Source: Epiperipatus broadwayi
Taxonomy: Eukaryota > Onychophora > Udeonychophora > Euonychophora > Peripatidae
Direction: 5' to 3'
Assembly: GCA_028023455.1 (NCBI GenBank)
Contig: JAQFVV010012537.1
Coordinates: forward strand, 1,428,001-1,492,000
DNA: 64,000 nt
In this document: positions 50,735 to 62,537 of the stretch, piece after piece
Layout of the letters: each line of letters begins with the position of its first letter
Position numbering within the stretch: position 1 is the first letter of the stretch
Translations under genes and position numbers: made by a program
The notes under the pieces: model-generated
The model's database searches: none
What the model was told of the DNA's origin: nothing
Seen by the model: the letters and a program-made list of their open reading frames with translations, nothing else

Positions 50735-50739
50735 TAAAT

Positions 50740-52980
50740 AAAATGGATTATATGGTTATGACAAAAAATAATACATAAAATATTTCATGTACTTTATTGT
50801 TTTCAAACCTTTTTGTTTTTACATCCTTATACACATTACATTATAATATTTCTCCTACATTTCAATTTTTTTACAATCTTTTCAAAAAACATCCCTTTTT
50901 TATTTTCACATATGAAGATAATTATATAAAAAAAGAAATGCTCCTTGAAAATGTCCGTAAAAGATAGTTGAAACATACAAAAAAGATTATAATATAATGT
51001 GCATAAGAATGTAAAAAACAACAACAAATGATTTATAAAATAAACCAAGTTTTGAAAAGAATAAAATGTGTGAGGTATGTTATGTATTACAATTAAAGAG
51101 TCATTTTGGAAAGAAAAAGAAATACTTGTCAATAAAGTACTTATTAATGAAGTATTAATTTATTAAATGACAAAAAATACATTAGATACTAAATTGAAAC
51201 AATATATAAAAGATAAAAATTATGTGATATTTATTTACGAAAAAGTAAAAAGCACAACCAATTTTCAATTAATATGTTAGAAAAAGTTAAATCGGTCTTA
51301 CGAAGAATGAAAAATAACAGTGAATTTGTATAGAGAGGAATTAAAATCAAATTGAATTGGTGATAATAATATATTTAATTATATATTAAAATAGAAAGTT
51401 CAATAATAAAAATTTAATCATTGATAATTAATGAGTGGCATTTATTAAAAGTGGATTTTAAAATTGGTTTTTAGAATTAAGTTATATAACACTTCAAAAA
51501 ATATGTAAAATGATGATATGTAAACATAATTAAATATAAATATAAATTTTTATATTAAGGTAGATGTAATTTTATAATGAATGTGAATAAATGTATATAT
51601 TAAATCATGAAATTTATTGTTTTTAATTAATTATATTTACTAGACTTTTTTTTTCAGTGTAAAATAATTCTTTAACAAGGATCAATTGTCAAAATGTAAT
51701 TAAAGTATTGAAGAAATATATATATTTAATATATTATGCAGAAGTAAAATATAACAAGTTATATTAAAAATATATTTTAATGGATGGTAAGTTGATATAT
51801 TTGATGAATTTTGTATTATATTAAAAGAGAAACAAGTAAAATTCTAAAAAAATATCATGACATTTATTAATGAAAACATAAATAATTTTATGATTTATCA
51901 AATATGGACAGTAAGAATATAAACATATTCACAGAATAAACAAAAAAAATGTTAAGATAGTTTTGCAAACAAGATTCAGACAAAAAATTATTTTAAAATA
52001 AATCTGAAAATAAAACCCACTTTTTTGTTATATTATGGCTTATCAAATATGTATCATTAAGAATATAAACCTATTCAGGGAACAAACAATTTTAAATATA
52101 TTAATAAGACAATTTACAAGCAAGATTCCCAATGAAACATTTTTAAATAAACCAGTAAATAAAGCACTCCCCTCTTTTTTGTATCAATGCCAGTCCATTT
52201 TTGTCAAATATCATAATATATTCAGACTTGTTTGTTATGAAAATAGATTTCTATTATTATGATAAGATCTTGCCTAACTATTTTTTTCTGAACAATTATT
52301 AGCTAAATAAAATTTTTAGCTATTTAGACAACCAAATGAAAATTGTATATCCCTTCATATTTGGTCACTTTAAGTATTGTTATACCTCATATTAATAAAA
52401 TGTCCAAACTAGAGATCTGCAAGATATGAAGTGATCTAACCATCCATTTCTCTATTATTAAATCCTTAGGAAATATTTTTATTTTGTTTAAATGTTAGTC
52501 TTGTCAAGTTTGATATTTTAATAATAGCTTACATTAAATAAAACCTTTGAACAAAGAGTATAAAAACACAGTCAAATACTATAAAAATCTGGTAACATTT
52601 TATACAATAAAATCTAAGCCAAGCTGGTAAATCATACATTTACATATTTGACTTAGAGCATGCCATTATAATTAAAAATTTGAAAAAAATATTATTTTAA
52701 AATTTTGAATTCATAAAAAAAAAATTATTTTCTTGTTTGAAAATATTTTTAATACAATATATTTCACATTCAAAGCATAATGAATACTGGACTTCCATTA
52801 TTTTTTATCATTCATAAATAGTCTACAGTGACAAATACATTATTACTAGGATACAGAATGAATCACAAGTTAATTTTACTATAATGTTTTTTTAACACTT
52901 ATATCTTCATTACATGACCAACAAAACATCTCATGATCTTACCTTATTATTATTAATTAGCAAATTCTTTTATTCTCACT
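50740..52980. other. AT-rich spacer
   Basis: No exon or transposon boundary recognised. The frames at 50836-51132 (minus) and 52035-52262 (plus) are random-type translations without domain or splice context. Confidence 0.5.
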
Positions 52981-52984
52981 AATT

Positions 52985-53660
52985 TTATGTCATCTATTCT
53001 AAGCATTAGTAATCAATAGATGACAGATGATAGTACTAATTAAATCCTTATCTATAAGCTAGAAATTAGTCTGGGAATATTTGAATAAGACAACACTGGA
53101 TAAAAATTTATAGACTACTATCATTTGGCACCTATTGATTAATAAAGCTTATACTAGATGGTATCACTGAAATAAGAATAGAAATATGAATAGCAATGTA
53201 TAATCTAAAATTATATGATGTCTTGTTAGTCATGGGATATATTAATGGTTTTGTAGCACAATTCTGACCAAAAAATGAAAATACCTAAGATTATAGAAAA
53301 TTAAATTCACCACAATAAATAGAAACTGAATTGATTTAGAAATATATAACCATGCAGACAAATAAGCTTGTATGGAAAAAATTAATAAATTTTTAAGTTT
53401 TAAGTTTAAGTTGGTAATTTTACAGTATAACAAAAAGTAAAAGATGGCTACTAGAAGAAAGATGCATTAAATTCAGAAATGTCTAAAGTTCAGTGTCAAA
53501 AATTTCCAAACAGCTCCTTACTGATGAACTATAAGCTATAAACTAATCTGATGATATTTAGATAAGACAGCACTAGACAAAGATTTATTAAAAACTATCA
53601 TATGGCATCATTTAATTGCTAAAGCTTACACTAGATAGCATAAAAGCAGTGAGAAGAAAA
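52985..53660. repeat. Three partial copies of dispersed 200-bp family
   Basis: One copy runs on plus at about 52990-53060 (TAAGCATTAGTAATCAATAG). A second runs on minus at 53165-53035 and a third on minus at 53660-53510 (reversed: GATGCCATATGATAGTTTTT). All belong to the family at 7005 and 58490-60400. The first two face each other and form a fold-back. Confidence 0.6.
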
Positions 53661-54473
53661 GAATTTGAAACAATTACATTTTATTCATTATTCATATTTT
53701 TCAAATTTTATAAAGTTATTGTACAATGCTAGTTACATAATAATTTTGTGTTAACTAATGTGTGATATTTTATAAATATATATATTAAACTATGATATAG
53801 AATTTAAAAAATCCATAAATATTGTAACTTTAAAAACCATTAATTTCTTCAACATTTACAGTAAACATACATATAAATTACTCAAAACATTCTAAACATG
53901 TCACATTAAGAATTGAATAATCCAATTTAGTGATATGTCTAGTTTTATCATAAATTAGTTTTATATTTTTGCATTAAAGTTTAAAGAAAAAAGAGGAAAT
54001 GTATTAGCTTTATTCATTAAATGCAAGATAAAAATTTTTTCAAAGTTAATTAACAAAATTTAATTTCATTAAAACTCTTAATTGCAGGATTTAAATTATT
54101 TTAAATATTATAAAAAATGTATAGTTTTATATAATAAATCATTTCTTTTTATTTAAAAAAATAATTTAAATTTTAAAAAATTTACAACACTCAGTGAATA
54201 TCACTCAAAAAAGATACACTTTAATATATCAAGGAAATAAAATTATATATGTATTTATATAAATCACCAGAAAGTTTTATAAAATATTATAAAGTGATAA
54301 TAAAAAAATGACATCCGTTAATAATTCTCAAAATCAGATATGAAACACATATAATGAAAAGTTAATGCATACATAATTTAAAATCAGCATTTATCATACT
54401 GAAGAACTAATAGAGTGAAGTGTTGCATGGAATAACTGTAAAGATTATAATAAGAAATATAATTTAATAATAC

Positions 54474-54596
54474 CTTTGCAGTAGCGTCCATCAGATGACA
54501 AAACAAATCCTATATTGCAAATACATCTGAAACTACCAATTGTATTTTCACACCTGCCATTTGCACAGATTCCAGTATGAGTACATTCATCAATAT
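54474..54596 (-). CDS. Fibrillin-like gene, cbEGF exon
   Basis: An exon of exactly 123 bp (41 codons) between an acceptor (TTTTTTTAG) and a donor (G|GTATTA), phase 1 on both sides, as is usual for single-domain EGF exons. With the split first codon it encodes [16 protein letters not shown], then [16 protein letters not shown], then LSSDGRYCK. All six cysteines are in EGF spacing. The D-I-D-E-C start and C-x-N-x-x-x-x-F-x-C-x-C are the calcium-binding and Asn-hydroxylation signatures of cbEGF domains in fibrillins and related matrix proteins. The product would be a secreted microfibril-type protein. It follows the exon at 62301-62125 across a 7.5-kb intron, and the frame joins cleanly (RCV-D-IDEC). 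No later exon was found to the left, so the next intron would exceed 54 kb unless the exon was missed. Confidence 0.92.
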
Positions 54597-55099
54597 CTAA
54601 AAAAATATGTATATATACATACCAAAATTATACATTAATAAGTCACACTTTTTTAATTTATTTATAACAATATTAAAAGGTATTAAAAATTAATGCTAAT
54701 AAAATTTATTATAAATAATACTAATAAAAGATTTTAGTGAACTGGTTTAATTAATGCAAAAATCCATTAATAATTAGTGAAATCTACATAAATAATTACT
54801 GGCTCTTATAATATTATAATTAGCTTATTCATTTTGCAAAACCAATATAGATCAAAAAACTTGAATTTTTGTCTCAGATTCCTAATAAACAAGAGGTATT
54901 TTAAGATAATTGACTTATGTTTAATTTAATCAATTATTCAATTGTAGATCAATACATAATTGATTTTCTTCTTGTATATCCTAATGTCTGCTTCAATGAT
55001 AAAGTTTTGAAAAGTTTAGATGAACTGATTTCCCTTTTCCACAATTCCATGAATAACAATTTTCTAAAAGGCATCAGTTTTTCTAAAATGATGCCAAGA

Positions 55100-55610
55100 T
55101 TATAATTACTAATGAGTATGAAAAAGAGCTAATGATGACAAAAAATATAAAAATGAATTGACTAAAAAGACTTTAGAAAAGAACTAAGATAGAAAAGAAT
55201 GTGTTGGTAAAGATTTTTTCAATAATAATAATAATAAAAAGTAATATTTTGCTAAAAAGAAGAATGACATCATGAAGTGGGTGGATTTTTTTTTATAAAA
55301 AACCATATGATGATTACTCCTTTAATTATGACAATATTTTAAATTCCAAATATTTTAAATAAAGAATTAAGACATGAAATGAAATGTATAAATAATAAAA
55401 AAGCTCCAGAAATTGATGGAATTATTATATATTTAAAAAAAAAGCAATTGAAGAAATAGATAAATTATTGGCAAAACTGTTACCAAATATCTAAATGATA
55501 AAGACAAACCAGATGATTGGGAAAAAATGCAGTAGTGACATTGATATCTAAAAAATGTAAAAAAAAAAAAAACATTAGAAATTATCATCTATAATATTAA
55601 TAAGCCAATA
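55100..55610 (+). pseudogene. LINE reverse-transcriptase relic (N-terminal RT blocks)
   Basis: Frameshifted plus-strand blocks read HEMKCINNKKAPEIDGI (the KxMKNxKAPGxDGI motif), KKKAIEEIDKLLAKL, KYLNDKDKPDDWEK and IRNYHLYNINKP (from IRNYRPISL). Their order matches the fingers of RTE/CR1-like non-LTR reverse transcriptases. The upstream TGACATCATGAAGT at 55266 also occurs at 27247, so it is the same LINE family as at 26.8-30.3 kb. It lies antisense within the fibrillin-like intron and has many stops. Confidence 0.7.
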
Positions 55611-55699
55611 AGTGCATGAGTATTAGCTTGATTTATAAAAACATTGTGCTATATAAAAAAAATAAATGTCTTGTTTACATTAGAAATTATAGTAATTCT

Positions 55700-56770
55700 A
55701 TTAGTTCCATACAAAATTTTTATTTGTTTATGTTTCAATATTTAGTGTCTATATAAACATATCAGACACAGATAAACATTTATTGTAAAAAAGATTGCCT
55801 TAACTATAGGTTGAGATTTGTTAATAGTTTAAGGGTAAAATCGTGAATAATTGGCTTTATTGTAAATATATACCTTATTTGGAAACTGAAATCTATAAAT
55901 CACTATTCCTGGAAGCTACAATTGACTATTTATTAGTCTGCTTTCAGAACAGGTTACATTTGTCTGATTAATGAGGTTTGTTAAACTTCTTTGAATTATT
56001 AATCTCACAATCCTTGGTCAAGTTGCAATCTTTATTGTCTATATAATAAACATATAGACCATAGATAAAGATGATTCACCTTTATTATTAAAGGAGGTTG
56101 CCCTAACTACAGCTTGAGATTATTGATAGCTCAAAGTTGACATATACATTTATAAACCTATTAAAGCTTTAAGTAATTGGATTTATTGTCTATACCTTAT
56201 ACTGAAATTGGAAGTTATAAATGTCTATTTATCAGGCTTTCAGAATCTGGAATTATAATTGTCTATTTATTAGTCTGCTTTCAGAACAGGTTACATTTGT
56301 TTGATTAATGAGGTTTGTCAAACTTCTTTGAATTATTAATCTCACAGTCCTTGGTCAAGTTGCAGTCTTTATTGTTTATATAAGCATAAAGGAGGTTGCC
56401 ATGACTACAGCTTGAGATTATTGATAGCTCAAAGTTGACATCTACATTTATAAACCTATTAAAGCCTTGAGTAATTGGATTTATTGTCTTAGTAAATATA
56501 TACCTTATACCAAAATTGGAAGTTATAATTGTCTATTTATTAGTCTGCTTTCAGAACAGGTTACATTTGTCTGACTAATGAGGTTTGTTTAAACTTCTTT
56601 GACTTATTAATTTCACAGACCTTGGTCATATTGCAATCTTTAGTGGCTATATAAATATAGAGAGCATAGGTAAAGGTGATTCACCTTATTGTTAAAGGAG
56701 GTTGCTTTGACTATAGGTTGAGATTGGTGATAGTATAAAGGTTGATTGTTATAGTTCCTTCAATAAAATA
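55700..56770. repeat. Satellite-like tandem repeat, ~270-340-bp unit
   Basis: Three full units and a partial one, with the landmark GTCTATTTATTAGTCTGCTT at about 55920, 56265 and 56530, and GGAGGTTGCC / CAGCTTGAGATTATTG following each. The unit length varies by internal deletion. Confidence 0.8.
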
Positions 56771-57090
56771 ATAAATTGTGCACTTACTATTTGCATATTT
56801 TAACAATTCTTTTTATTTAGATGTTTTTTCTCTAAGACTTTCATTAGTCCAGTAGTCTTCTTCAGAGATGTAAAATATAACTATATTATAATGCTTTTAT
56901 TAATTGTTTATATATATAATATTAATATTACAAACCAATGTCTGTATTTCATCAAAATAATATACATAAATTTATAAATAAATATTAGAAAATACAGTAC
57001 TTAAAAGTTTATAAAAATATATCTGTAACCATCACTTAGAAGTGCTTTCAACTATCTTTGTAGTTTTTATCAACTAATACTTTTAAAATG

Positions 57091-57321
57091 TCAACTTTCC
57101 CATAATTCCATGATCTTAACATTTGCTGCTTGCCTATTAATTAAATTTTGCTTGTATTTATATATTAACATCGCTTCTTTAATTTTTCTTTTATTATTAT
57201 TTCTTTCAGTTTCCAGTATTTTTATATTACTATAATTAAAATCAAAACCATATATACATGAATTATTATGTTCATAAAAGACAGAAGCTAATAAATTATC
57301 ATTATTTTCATAATAATTCAT
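57091..57321 (-). pseudogene. Penelope-like endonuclease tail, left arm
   Basis: A minus frame of 76 codons that begins inside the loop and contains CIYGFDFNYSNIKILETE, then RNNNKRKIKEAMLIYKYKQN, ending in MELWES. The first residues (MNYYENNDNLLASVF) come from the loop and are not part of the family domain. It is a fragment without the catalytic core. Confidence 0.55.
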
Positions 57322-57488
57322 GTATATATGGTTTTGATTTTAATTATAGTAATGTAAAAATACTGGAAACTGAAAGAAATAATAATAAAAGAAAAATTAA
57401 AGAAGCAATGTTAATATATAAAAACAAGCAAAATTTAATTAATAGGCAAGCAGCAAACGTTAAGATCATGGATTTATGGAAAAGTTGA
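57258..57488 (+). pseudogene. Penelope-like endonuclease tail, right arm
   Basis: The plus-strand mirror of the left arm: CIYGFDFNYSNVKILETE, then RNNNKRKIKEAMLIYKNKQN, ending in MDLWKS. Near identity with the left arm (only a few residue changes) shows that the inversion event, or later gene conversion, is young relative to most elements here. Confidence 0.55.
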
Positions 57489-58489
57489 CATCATGGAATT
57501 ATGGGAAAGCTGATGTTTTAAAAGTATTAGTTGATAAAAACTACAAAGATAGTTGAAAGCGCTTCTAAGTGAAAGTTATAGATATATTTTTATAACATTT
57601 TAAGTACTGTATTTTCTAATATTTCTTTATAAATTTACGTATATATATATACTGTATATGAAATAATAGTGAGATAATGTTTCCTTTACACACATCTCGA
57701 TGTTTCTATAATTTTTAAACTTATTTCTTAATCGACCTAATGTAACATGCACATACATATATAGTACATACATCTAAATTTCTTCAAGTTAAGCAGTATC
57801 AGTGAAATATAATCTATCAATTTTATTTTATAAAAAAATCAAATAGCAAAGAAATTTTTCCAAACAGAAAAACATATTGTCTTAACATCAATTGGTATAA
57901 TGCAAAAAATAAAAAAAAAGAAATATTAAATTTTTGTGATTGCAAAATAGCTAATTACACTCTAAGATTAAAATAATTTTAAACTAATAACTGCTCAAAA
58001 GTATAGTAAATTCGATATTAAAAGATAAATGGTTTATTTAATTATGATAGTTATAGCAGATGTCAAGTGCTTTACTCAGGCTATTGACAGGCTTCACAGA
58101 GAGTGAATAATAGAATAACTTTCAGATATGAAGGCTAGCTATAAATAATAAATAAATAGTGCCTGATCATGATTACTGCCTATTGTGTTGTAGAATATGA
58201 CATTGGTTCATCAAAAGATGGGTACTGTTTCTGATACTAACAATCTTTTTTGTCTCATTCTTTTTCTTCATCAGTTACTTGATCTTTTCATGCCATTCAT
58301 CATCCCCTACACTAATTCTTTAACTATATACACAGCACTTTTGACATCCTTTCATAATAGTACAAAAGTTTGCAGAATGGTCTACTATAGAGTTTAGTTA
58401 TCTCACTTACTTTACCTAATATCTTCTTCAGTGACCTTCCAGATACAAAATTAAAAAAATCATTTATGTTGATGCCATTTCTTTCAAAA

Positions 58490-60400
58490 CAGGCAAAACT
58501 CTCCATACAGTAGTAATCAATGGATGCCAGAAGGCTTTTGCATGAAATCCCTATCTAATGCCCACTCATCCAACATCCCCAGACCAGTTTCTGTCTTGTG
58601 GCCTTTGTCAGTGAAGAGCTCTGGATCTGAGAGCATTGCACCTAGGTTTTAGGATCTAGTGCAACCCTCCAGCAGCCACTTTTTATCTCTACTTAACTAC
58701 AAAACTATGATAATAAAATTGAAAAAACACAATATTTTCAGATCTAAGCTCAATAGCTTATATAATCATATGGGTCTGAACCCAGTTCAGTACCCATACA
58801 TTTTGGTGTCTTTGGCTTTTTAACAATCATAGCCATCACTATCCTATTAGGAAAGATTGATGTTAAACCACTAAATATCACGTGATCACTATTTCTTATG
58901 CTAGCACATACTCTGGTTGGCAATGAGTGGCACTACTGAATGGAAAGTTTTGCCTGTTTTAATAATAGTTATGTGCTAGCATAAGAAATAATGATCATGT
59001 GATGTTTAGTGGTATAACACCAATCCATTTCTTTCACTATAGAAAACAATTCTTTCTAAAAATCGAAAAATCTCTAAGAAAGAATATAAAAATTTTGAAT
59101 TTTATTTCAAAGATTAGGATATCATTCCTAATCCAATAAAGACCGAATGCTTCAACTTTTTATATAAACACAGTGAAATGTGTTTTAATTTGAATTTTCA
59201 ACAATAGATCAAAACAATCCTATTCCATACTATTTAGGAATAACCTTAGCCCATAGCATAATTTATTTACCTCATTTATCTAAGATTACAGCCAAAATAA
59301 TTTCTACAAATAACCATTTTGTTAAAGCTAATTGGCACTAAATGAGGTTGGGATGCAAAACTTTTATGACCAGCTTTCTTAGCATAAGGTCATTCTCTTG
59401 GTGAATACAATGCCACATTAATATTCTTGACAGTCAATTAAATACAACCATGGGCAATATTACTGCATACTCATTTCTACTTCTTTGCAATGGCTTCATG
59501 TTTGTTCATGTATTTCCTCCATAGCAATCCCAAAAGAAATTATGTATATGCAAATGTATAAAAAGCTGTTCAATAGATAGGGCATGCCAATAAATCATCA
59601 TGTAATACTCATTATATGATCACCATTTTCTATGCTTACACAAGCTGTTAAAACAGTAACAAATTCTTCATATAGTAGTGCCACCAAGTGCAACCCATAG
59701 TCAGCAATGGATACTAGAAAGTTTATGCATAAAATCTCTACTTAATGCCTACTCATTTAATTTCCCCAGACTAATTTCTACCTGATGGCTTTCATTGATG
59801 ACTGTGGTTTTTAAAAAACCAAAGACATCAAAATGTTTAGATACTGAACTGGATTCAGATCTGTATGACTATACAAGCTAATTTAGTTATATTGAAAACA
59901 TTATTGTGTTTTCATTTTGGGTTCATAGCTTATAATTAGCTAAATAAATTGTTATATTTTCATTTATAACTGTCAAACTCACTCCACTCACAACGTTGAC
60001 ACCATCCACCTCAGATAAATACAATGGTGATTATTACTAAACATTTGCTAAACTAGAAATTATTTCTAGCACAGATATAAACTTTAAACCTCAGTCAAAG
60101 ATTAATATATCTGATTTTTAAATTTTAAACATATACATACAGTTATTCACTGTCTCTATCAGTAAAAAGTGGTTTCTGGAGGATTGCATTAGATCCTAGG
60201 TGCAGTTGCTCTCAGATCCAAGGCTCTTTCACTGATGAAAGCCACAAGTTAGAAACTGGTCTGAAGATATTGGATGAGTAGGCACTAGATAGGAATTTTA
60301 TGCACAAACCCTTTTTGTATCCATTGATTACTATGGCTTGCACTTGGTGGCACTACTGTATATAGACTTTGCTACACGTAATACTCACTTTAAATGAAGA
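58490..60400. repeat. Cluster of dispersed 200-bp family, inverted arrangement
   Basis: Copies at about 58510-58690 (plus), 59660-59800 (plus) and 60370-60160 (minus). The consensus runs AGTAGTGCCACCAAGTGCAA, CATAGTAATCAATGGATGCC, then CCCAGACCAGTTTCT and GTGGCTTTCATCAGTGA. The first and last copies face each other, so 58510-60370 is a large fold-back. A smaller one lies at 58862-59018. A shared GGGTCTGAACCCAGTTCAGT phrase also recurs at 45090 and 59850. It is possibly a fold-back DNA element; no transposase was seen. Confidence 0.6.
58862..59018. repeat. Inverted repeat with ~48-bp arms
   Basis: Arms 58862-58909 and 58970-59018 (GTTAAACCACTAAATATCAC... / ...GATGTTTAGTGGTATAAC) with a few mismatches and a 60-base loop. 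The loop carries GCCAATGAGTGGCACTACTG-like sequence of the 200-bp family. The ends could be MITE termini with a TA or TTA target. Confidence 0.65.
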
Positions 60401-62124
60401 TCTTCTTTCAGGATCTTCAAACAAGAATCTACAAATATAGAATTATGTCATAAAATTGGACTTCTTATGAGGTTTCAAACAAATTTCTTTTTTCAGATCC
60501 AACACTAAAGACAGCTGGGTTTGATCTTTTTAGACAGTAGGGCGAATTATCAACAAATTCAGAAAAATTTATTGTCATTATATTTATCTGCTTCATAAAT
60601 GGAATTTAATAGTCATTAACCTATATAGACATGAACAAATACATACCATGAACCACTACAATTAATGACTAACAAATATATGATAGAATTAAGGACTTGA
60701 AAAATCCATTTAATTCTATCTCTTGATTGGAATCTCTACAAGATTTCTTTATGATATTTTGTTAATAATTAAGTTGTCTAATAAATAAAAATCCATATAT
60801 TAAATAAATAATATTTTTTTTATAATCATGATTATTTAATAAAGTTCTTAATCTCCAAGATTTCTTGGTTAGTACCCAACAAAGTAATTTTTTTAGCAAA
60901 AAAACTAGCCAGTATTCAGAAGTAATCAAATAGCTTCACTTGATACATCTTTTATTTATTTGATAAGCTAATTATTACATAAATAAAGTAGCTTTCTTAA
61001 TAGATTCTTTTCATATTAGTGAAGTTGATCGTTAGAAACCTATGATTATTAAGATAAAACTCAAATCATAATAAAGCAAAATCAAAGTAATACATAAATA
61101 ATGTAGAACATTCTATAACTACTTTCCAAGAATTCAGATCTTTTAATTCATTGTGTTTACAGTTATAGTATTATCAAAATATTTTGAACTTTTTAAAAAT
61201 ATATCAAAAAAGTTATTTTAACCATTTCAAATTATTTTAAAAAAGATTTTAATATTGAAATTTGATAGCATTCGTGCATTCTTATTTAAAATATTAAAGA
61301 TTATTAATTTCAAACACTAAATGATTATACACATTCACTTTGTAATTTTAGTATTTAAAAAGTTTAAATTTCAACTATTATTAGTTTCCACATATATGAA
61401 TACTTGTACACATTATTAAAACAAATATATTTTATTCCAATGCAGATAACTGAGAATATTTGTCATCATATGGATAAAATTACCTACAATTACAGCAAGA
61501 GATAAATGAAGATTATATAGCTAATACATCTAAGCATGTTAACTGTCAAGCATTCTATAATTTTTAACCAATGCTAAACACATTATTTTAAACTTTTATT
61601 TTAACCCAAATTCACACACATACCAAGCATATATGCAGAATATAATTCATTTTTATTACTAAGCATATGTGCCAATGATAGATATCAGGATTTTGTTTTA
61701 TTATCTTGAATCTTAGCATGATTTCTAACTATTTCTTATACATAAGTGATCTAGTATTCATAAATCATTGATGTAGCAGATATATTGATGGTTGATAACC
61801 AATAGTTTGACAGAGTTGGGGTGTAGGCTATCATTACTTATATTTATTTTGATTGCAACTGAAAGTGAATTAAAAATTATAAACAGAATACTGAGAATTA
61901 TTTCTTTTCCAAATTTTTTTTTTCTGATACCATGAAGTAAAGTGATAAATACAAGCTTATAATTTAAACATAATATCTAACTGATTGAATATTTTATGAC
62001 AGATTTTAAAAAAATACCTATATATGCTGTAATATATTTTAAATAATGTTTACTTTAAATTCAATTTATAATAATAATTATACATGTTAATTATATATAA
62101 AAACCAATTTCAATTAGTACTTAC

Positions 62125-62301
62125 CAACACATCTCCCAGAAGTGTCAGAATGATAACCTTCATGACATTCACACATAAAAGATCCATACACAGGTCTACA
62201 AATACCATTTCCACAAATACCAGGCTGAGTTAAGCATATATCATATTTAGAATCTGGTTTAAGTACTTGTTCGATAGCCTGACATAAAAGTTTAAATTCA
62301 T
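62125..62301 (-). CDS. Fibrillin-like gene, end of TB plus EGF-like exon
   Basis: An exon of 177 bp (59 codons), acceptor TTTTCAG, donor G|GTAAGTAC, phase 1 on both sides. It begins DEFKLLC, which supplies the eighth cysteine of the TB domain encoded upstream. A linker of about 17 residues (AIEQVLKPDSKYD) follows. The EGF-like module is ICLTQPGICGNGIC, RPVYGSFMCEC, then HEGYHSDTSGRCV, with six cysteines in EGF spacing. It lacks the D-x-D-E before the first cysteine and has Pro where Asn/Asp is hydroxylated, so it should not bind calcium in the usual way. In known fibrillins the module after a TB domain is normally a cbEGF. Confidence 0.9.
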
Positions 62302-62387
62302 CTGAAAATACAAACGAATGAATTAATTAAAATATGAAAAAGTTTTTTTTTTTTTTTAAAAAAAAAGAGAAATTCAACCAAATTTAC

Positions 62388-62537
62388 CTGATCCTCGTGG
62401 TGGGCAGATCAGGCAAGCTCTTAATCCCCAGCCTTTTCCCAAATGGCAGCAACAATCAGTAAAAGATAATTTTATTGCCAATTGATTCTGACATTGTCCA
62501 TTTTCAATAACAGTAAAGCAAACATCTACCCGAGTAT
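62388..62537 (-). CDS. Fibrillin-like gene, TB-domain exon
   Basis: An exon of 150 bp (50 codons), acceptor TTTTTTTAG, donor CAG|GTAAATT, phase 1 on both sides. With the split codon it reads DTRVDVCFTVIENGQC, then LSFTDCCCHLGKGWG, then LRACLICPPRGS. The CCC triplet followed by G-x-G/A-W-G and C-x-x-C-P-x-x-G is diagnostic of the TB (8-Cys, TGF-beta-binding-protein-like) domain found in fibrillins and LTBPs. Seven cysteines are here and the eighth is in the next exon, only 86 bp away. LTBPs are vertebrate proteins, so fibrillin is the better name in an invertebrate setting. The gene's 5' part lies beyond the right edge. Confidence 0.93.

Larger units (their letters stand above)
56963..57641. 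mobile_element. Palindrome of two Penelope-like 3' tails
   Basis: The left arm 56963-57270 and right arm 57309-57641 are about 95% reverse-complementary around a 38-base loop. The right arm has an extra 25-bp tandem copy (GTTGACATCATGGAATTATG). Each arm, read outward, encodes the same tail: NNSCIYGFDFNYSNIKIL, then ETERNNNKRKIKEAMLIYK, then QNLINRQAANVKI and a stop. The pattern H/N-x-F-D-x-x-x-x-K-I-L-x-x-E-x-N..KRKIKEA..I.K....LN matches the end of the GIY-YIG endonuclease of Penelope-like elements. The catalytic GIY-YIG motif itself is missing, so the copies are 5'-truncated. Both tails point outward. Confidence 0.65.
54597..62124 (-). other. 7.5-kb intron of fibrillin-like gene
   Basis: Bounded by GTAAGTACT at its 5' end (62124) and TTTTTTTAG at its 3' end (54597). 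It is filled with a LINE relic, a satellite, a Penelope-like palindrome and the dispersed 200-bp family, which are listed separately. The rest (57650-58480 and 60400-62120) is AT-rich with no recognised content. Confidence 0.8.

Noticed and set aside
55700-56770. CRISPR array
   Set aside because: Units of about 300 bp with no short identical repeats and unique spacers; the context is an animal intron.
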